Below, piece by piece: positions 5,993 through 6,983 of a stretch of DNA of 6,983 nt. Below the pieces are notes generated by a model. The model was not told the origin of the DNA. It did not search any database and saw only the letters and a program-made list of their open reading frames with translations. Origin of the DNA: Vulcanimicrobiota bacterium (GTDB lineage: Bacteria > Vulcanimicrobiota > Vulcanimicrobiia > Vulcanimicrobiales > Vulcanimicrobiaceae); NCBI GenBank assembly GCA_019233165.1, contig JAFAMS010000337.1, positions 1-6,983 of the forward strand. The letters are read 5' to 3'. The position numbers and the translations under genes were made by a program. Position 1 is the stretch's first letter. Each line of letters begins with the position of its first letter.

Positions 5993-6983
5993 GAGGATCG
6001 TTCCCGCGCACCCTCCAGCTCAATCGAGCCGACGAGCCGCCCCGCAACGTTGTGAACCGCCGGCCGGCGAAAGCTCTCGAGCGCCGCCTGCGCGCCGGGG
6101 TCGAGCGCTTCCAGACGCTCGAGGATCGAAACGACCATCGGCGGGACGGCACGGCTGTTGCCGTCGACGACCTTCAGCGCGAGCCCGCCGCGGAGCGCGA
6201 CGAGGGCGTCGCAATGCACCCCTTCGGCGCCGCCTTTCGCGACGACCGCTCCCGCCGTCGCTTCGATGAGCGCGGTGTCGAATCTCCCGGTTCCGGCGAC
6301 GTACCAAGGATGCGCGATCATCGCCGCGCGCGCTCGCGCGAGCGCTCGGCGATCGTCGTCCTCGAGATCTTCGAGCGTCGCCAGACGCGCGAACGCGCGC
6401 GCCGCGCGGCGTAGGCTGGTCGCGAAGACCGGGATCCCGCAACCGTCGACCGCGATCCGCGACGAGGGGAAGCGCTCGCGGACGACGCGTTCGCACAGCT
6501 CCAAGATTGCCTGCTGCGCCGGATTATCAGGCTCGAGATACGTGTCGAGCGGCGCGCCGATGTGCTTTGCGAGCGCGAGGATTCCCGCGTGTTTCCCCGA
6601 GCAGTTGTTGTAGACGGCGGTCGGCTTCCCGCCGCAGCGCAGCGCATCGACGGGGATCTCGGCCTTGCGCAGCATCGAGAGGACGCTCTCGATGTGCTCG
6701 GGCTCGGCGGCGTGCGAGGCGCACATCAGCGCCAGCTCGCGTTCGTCGAAGCCGAAGGCGTCGACGGCACCCGCACGGACGGACGCGGCCGCGATGAACG
6801 GCTTCGCCGACGAGCGCAAGAAAACGGGAACGTCGACCGTTCCGAGCTCGAAGAGCGTGCGGCCGGCGGCGTTCACCGCACAGGCGGCGATCCGATGGCG
6901 CGACTCGACGAGCTCGCCGCGCCCGACCTCGACGAGCGACGGACCGTCGAGCGGTTCCGTTTCTATGTGAGCGCCGGTTCGAC
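5989..6983 (-). CDS. Class-3 (Rhizobium etli type) L-asparaginase, 5'-partial
   Basis: Hydrolyses L-asparagine to aspartate and ammonia, presumably in the cytoplasm as no signal peptide is visible. It belongs to Asparaginase_II (PF06089), which is unrelated to E. coli AnsA/AnsB. In numbering from the internal GTG at 6876 the visible motifs are RSSAKPF (21-27), CASH (52-55), NNCSGKHAG (90-98), VDGCGIP (143-149) and a late KGGAEGVH (214-221). Compared with the R. etli enzyme as I recall it, S22/K25 and S54 match S48/K51 and S80 at a constant offset, and C92, K95 and C146 match the zinc ligands C135, K138 and C189 with identical spacing, so the active site looks intact. GTG 6876 is not the true start: the frame stays open to the right edge, and the upstream residues (SLVEVGRGELVESRHR, 6942-6895) match the family N-terminus. 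No ATG, GTG or TTG occurs there, so the start lies beyond 6983. 330 residues are visible. It ends in TGA overlapping the M48 start. Confidence 0.92.
   Translation of the reverse strand, partial: RTGAHIETEPLDGPSLVEVGRGELVESRHRIAACAVNAAGRTLFELGTVDVPVFLRSSAKPFIAAASVRAGAVDAFGFDERELALMCASHAAEPEHIESVLSMLRKAEIPVDALRCGGKPTAVYNNCSGKHAGILALAKHIGAPLDTYLEPDNPAQQAILELCERVVRERFPSSRIAVDGCGIPVFATSLRRAARAFARLATLEDLEDDDRRALARARAAMIAHPWYVAGTGRFDTALIEATAGAVVAKGGAEGVHCDALVALRGGLALKVVDGNSRAVPPMVVSILERLEALDPGAQAALESFRRPAVHNVAGRLVGSIELEGARERSS

Noticed and set aside
6330..6345. 16-bp perfect palindrome GCGCTCGCGCGAGCGC
   Set aside because: It lies inside the asparaginase coding region and is explained by alternating Ala/Arg codons in GC-rich DNA; no second copy was noticed.
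1..6983. tRNA, rRNA, CRISPR array, insertion sequence or prophage signatures
   Set aside because: None seen. The window is filled by five adjacent genes, with gaps of at most 62 bp and no direct repeats or transposase-like sequence.

Overview
The window is a compact, GC-rich bacterial segment with five genes, all read on the minus strand. Transcription runs from the right edge to the left, so the first gene in the reading direction is at the high coordinates. Strong G/C preference at third codon positions and frequent non-ATG starts point to a high-GC diderm bacterium; the secreted zinc protease and the AcrB-type RND pump both imply an outer membrane. I cannot place it in a phylum from sequence alone. 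A poorly cultivated GC-rich lineage, for example an Eremiobacterota-like soil bacterium, is only a guess.

Layout in order of transcription. (1) 6983-5989: a class-3 (Rhizobium etli AnsA type, Asparaginase_II family) L-asparaginase whose 5' end lies outside the window. (2) 5992-5156: a signal-peptide-bearing M48 zinc metalloprotease with HETSH, overlapping the asparaginase stop by a few bases. (3) 5110-1922: a complete HAE1/AcrB-type RND efflux transporter with its proton-relay residues and an aromatic drug pocket. (4) 1859-642: a LivK-like periplasmic substrate-binding protein of a branched-chain-amino-acid-type (HAAT) ABC importer. (5) 629-1: the matching LivH-like permease, cut by the left edge; LivM and the LivG/LivF ATPases would be expected beyond it.

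The gaps are an overlap, 45 bp, 62 bp and 12 bp, with no convincing terminator, so all five genes could share a transcript or be two adjacent units (asparaginase-protease-RND, then the ABC importer). Functionally it is a mixed cassette: nitrogen scavenging, envelope proteolysis, efflux and solute uptake. The RND gene has no membrane-fusion protein or outer-membrane channel gene beside it in the window.

The gene content is ordinary. The most notable details are translational: the permease appears to start at CTG, its frame is separated from the substrate-binding protein frame only by a single TAG, and an intercistronic hairpin ahead of the RND gene could sequester its ribosome binding site. 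I see no RNA gene, mobile element, CRISPR array or novel multigene system, and no gene-free stretch longer than 62 bp.
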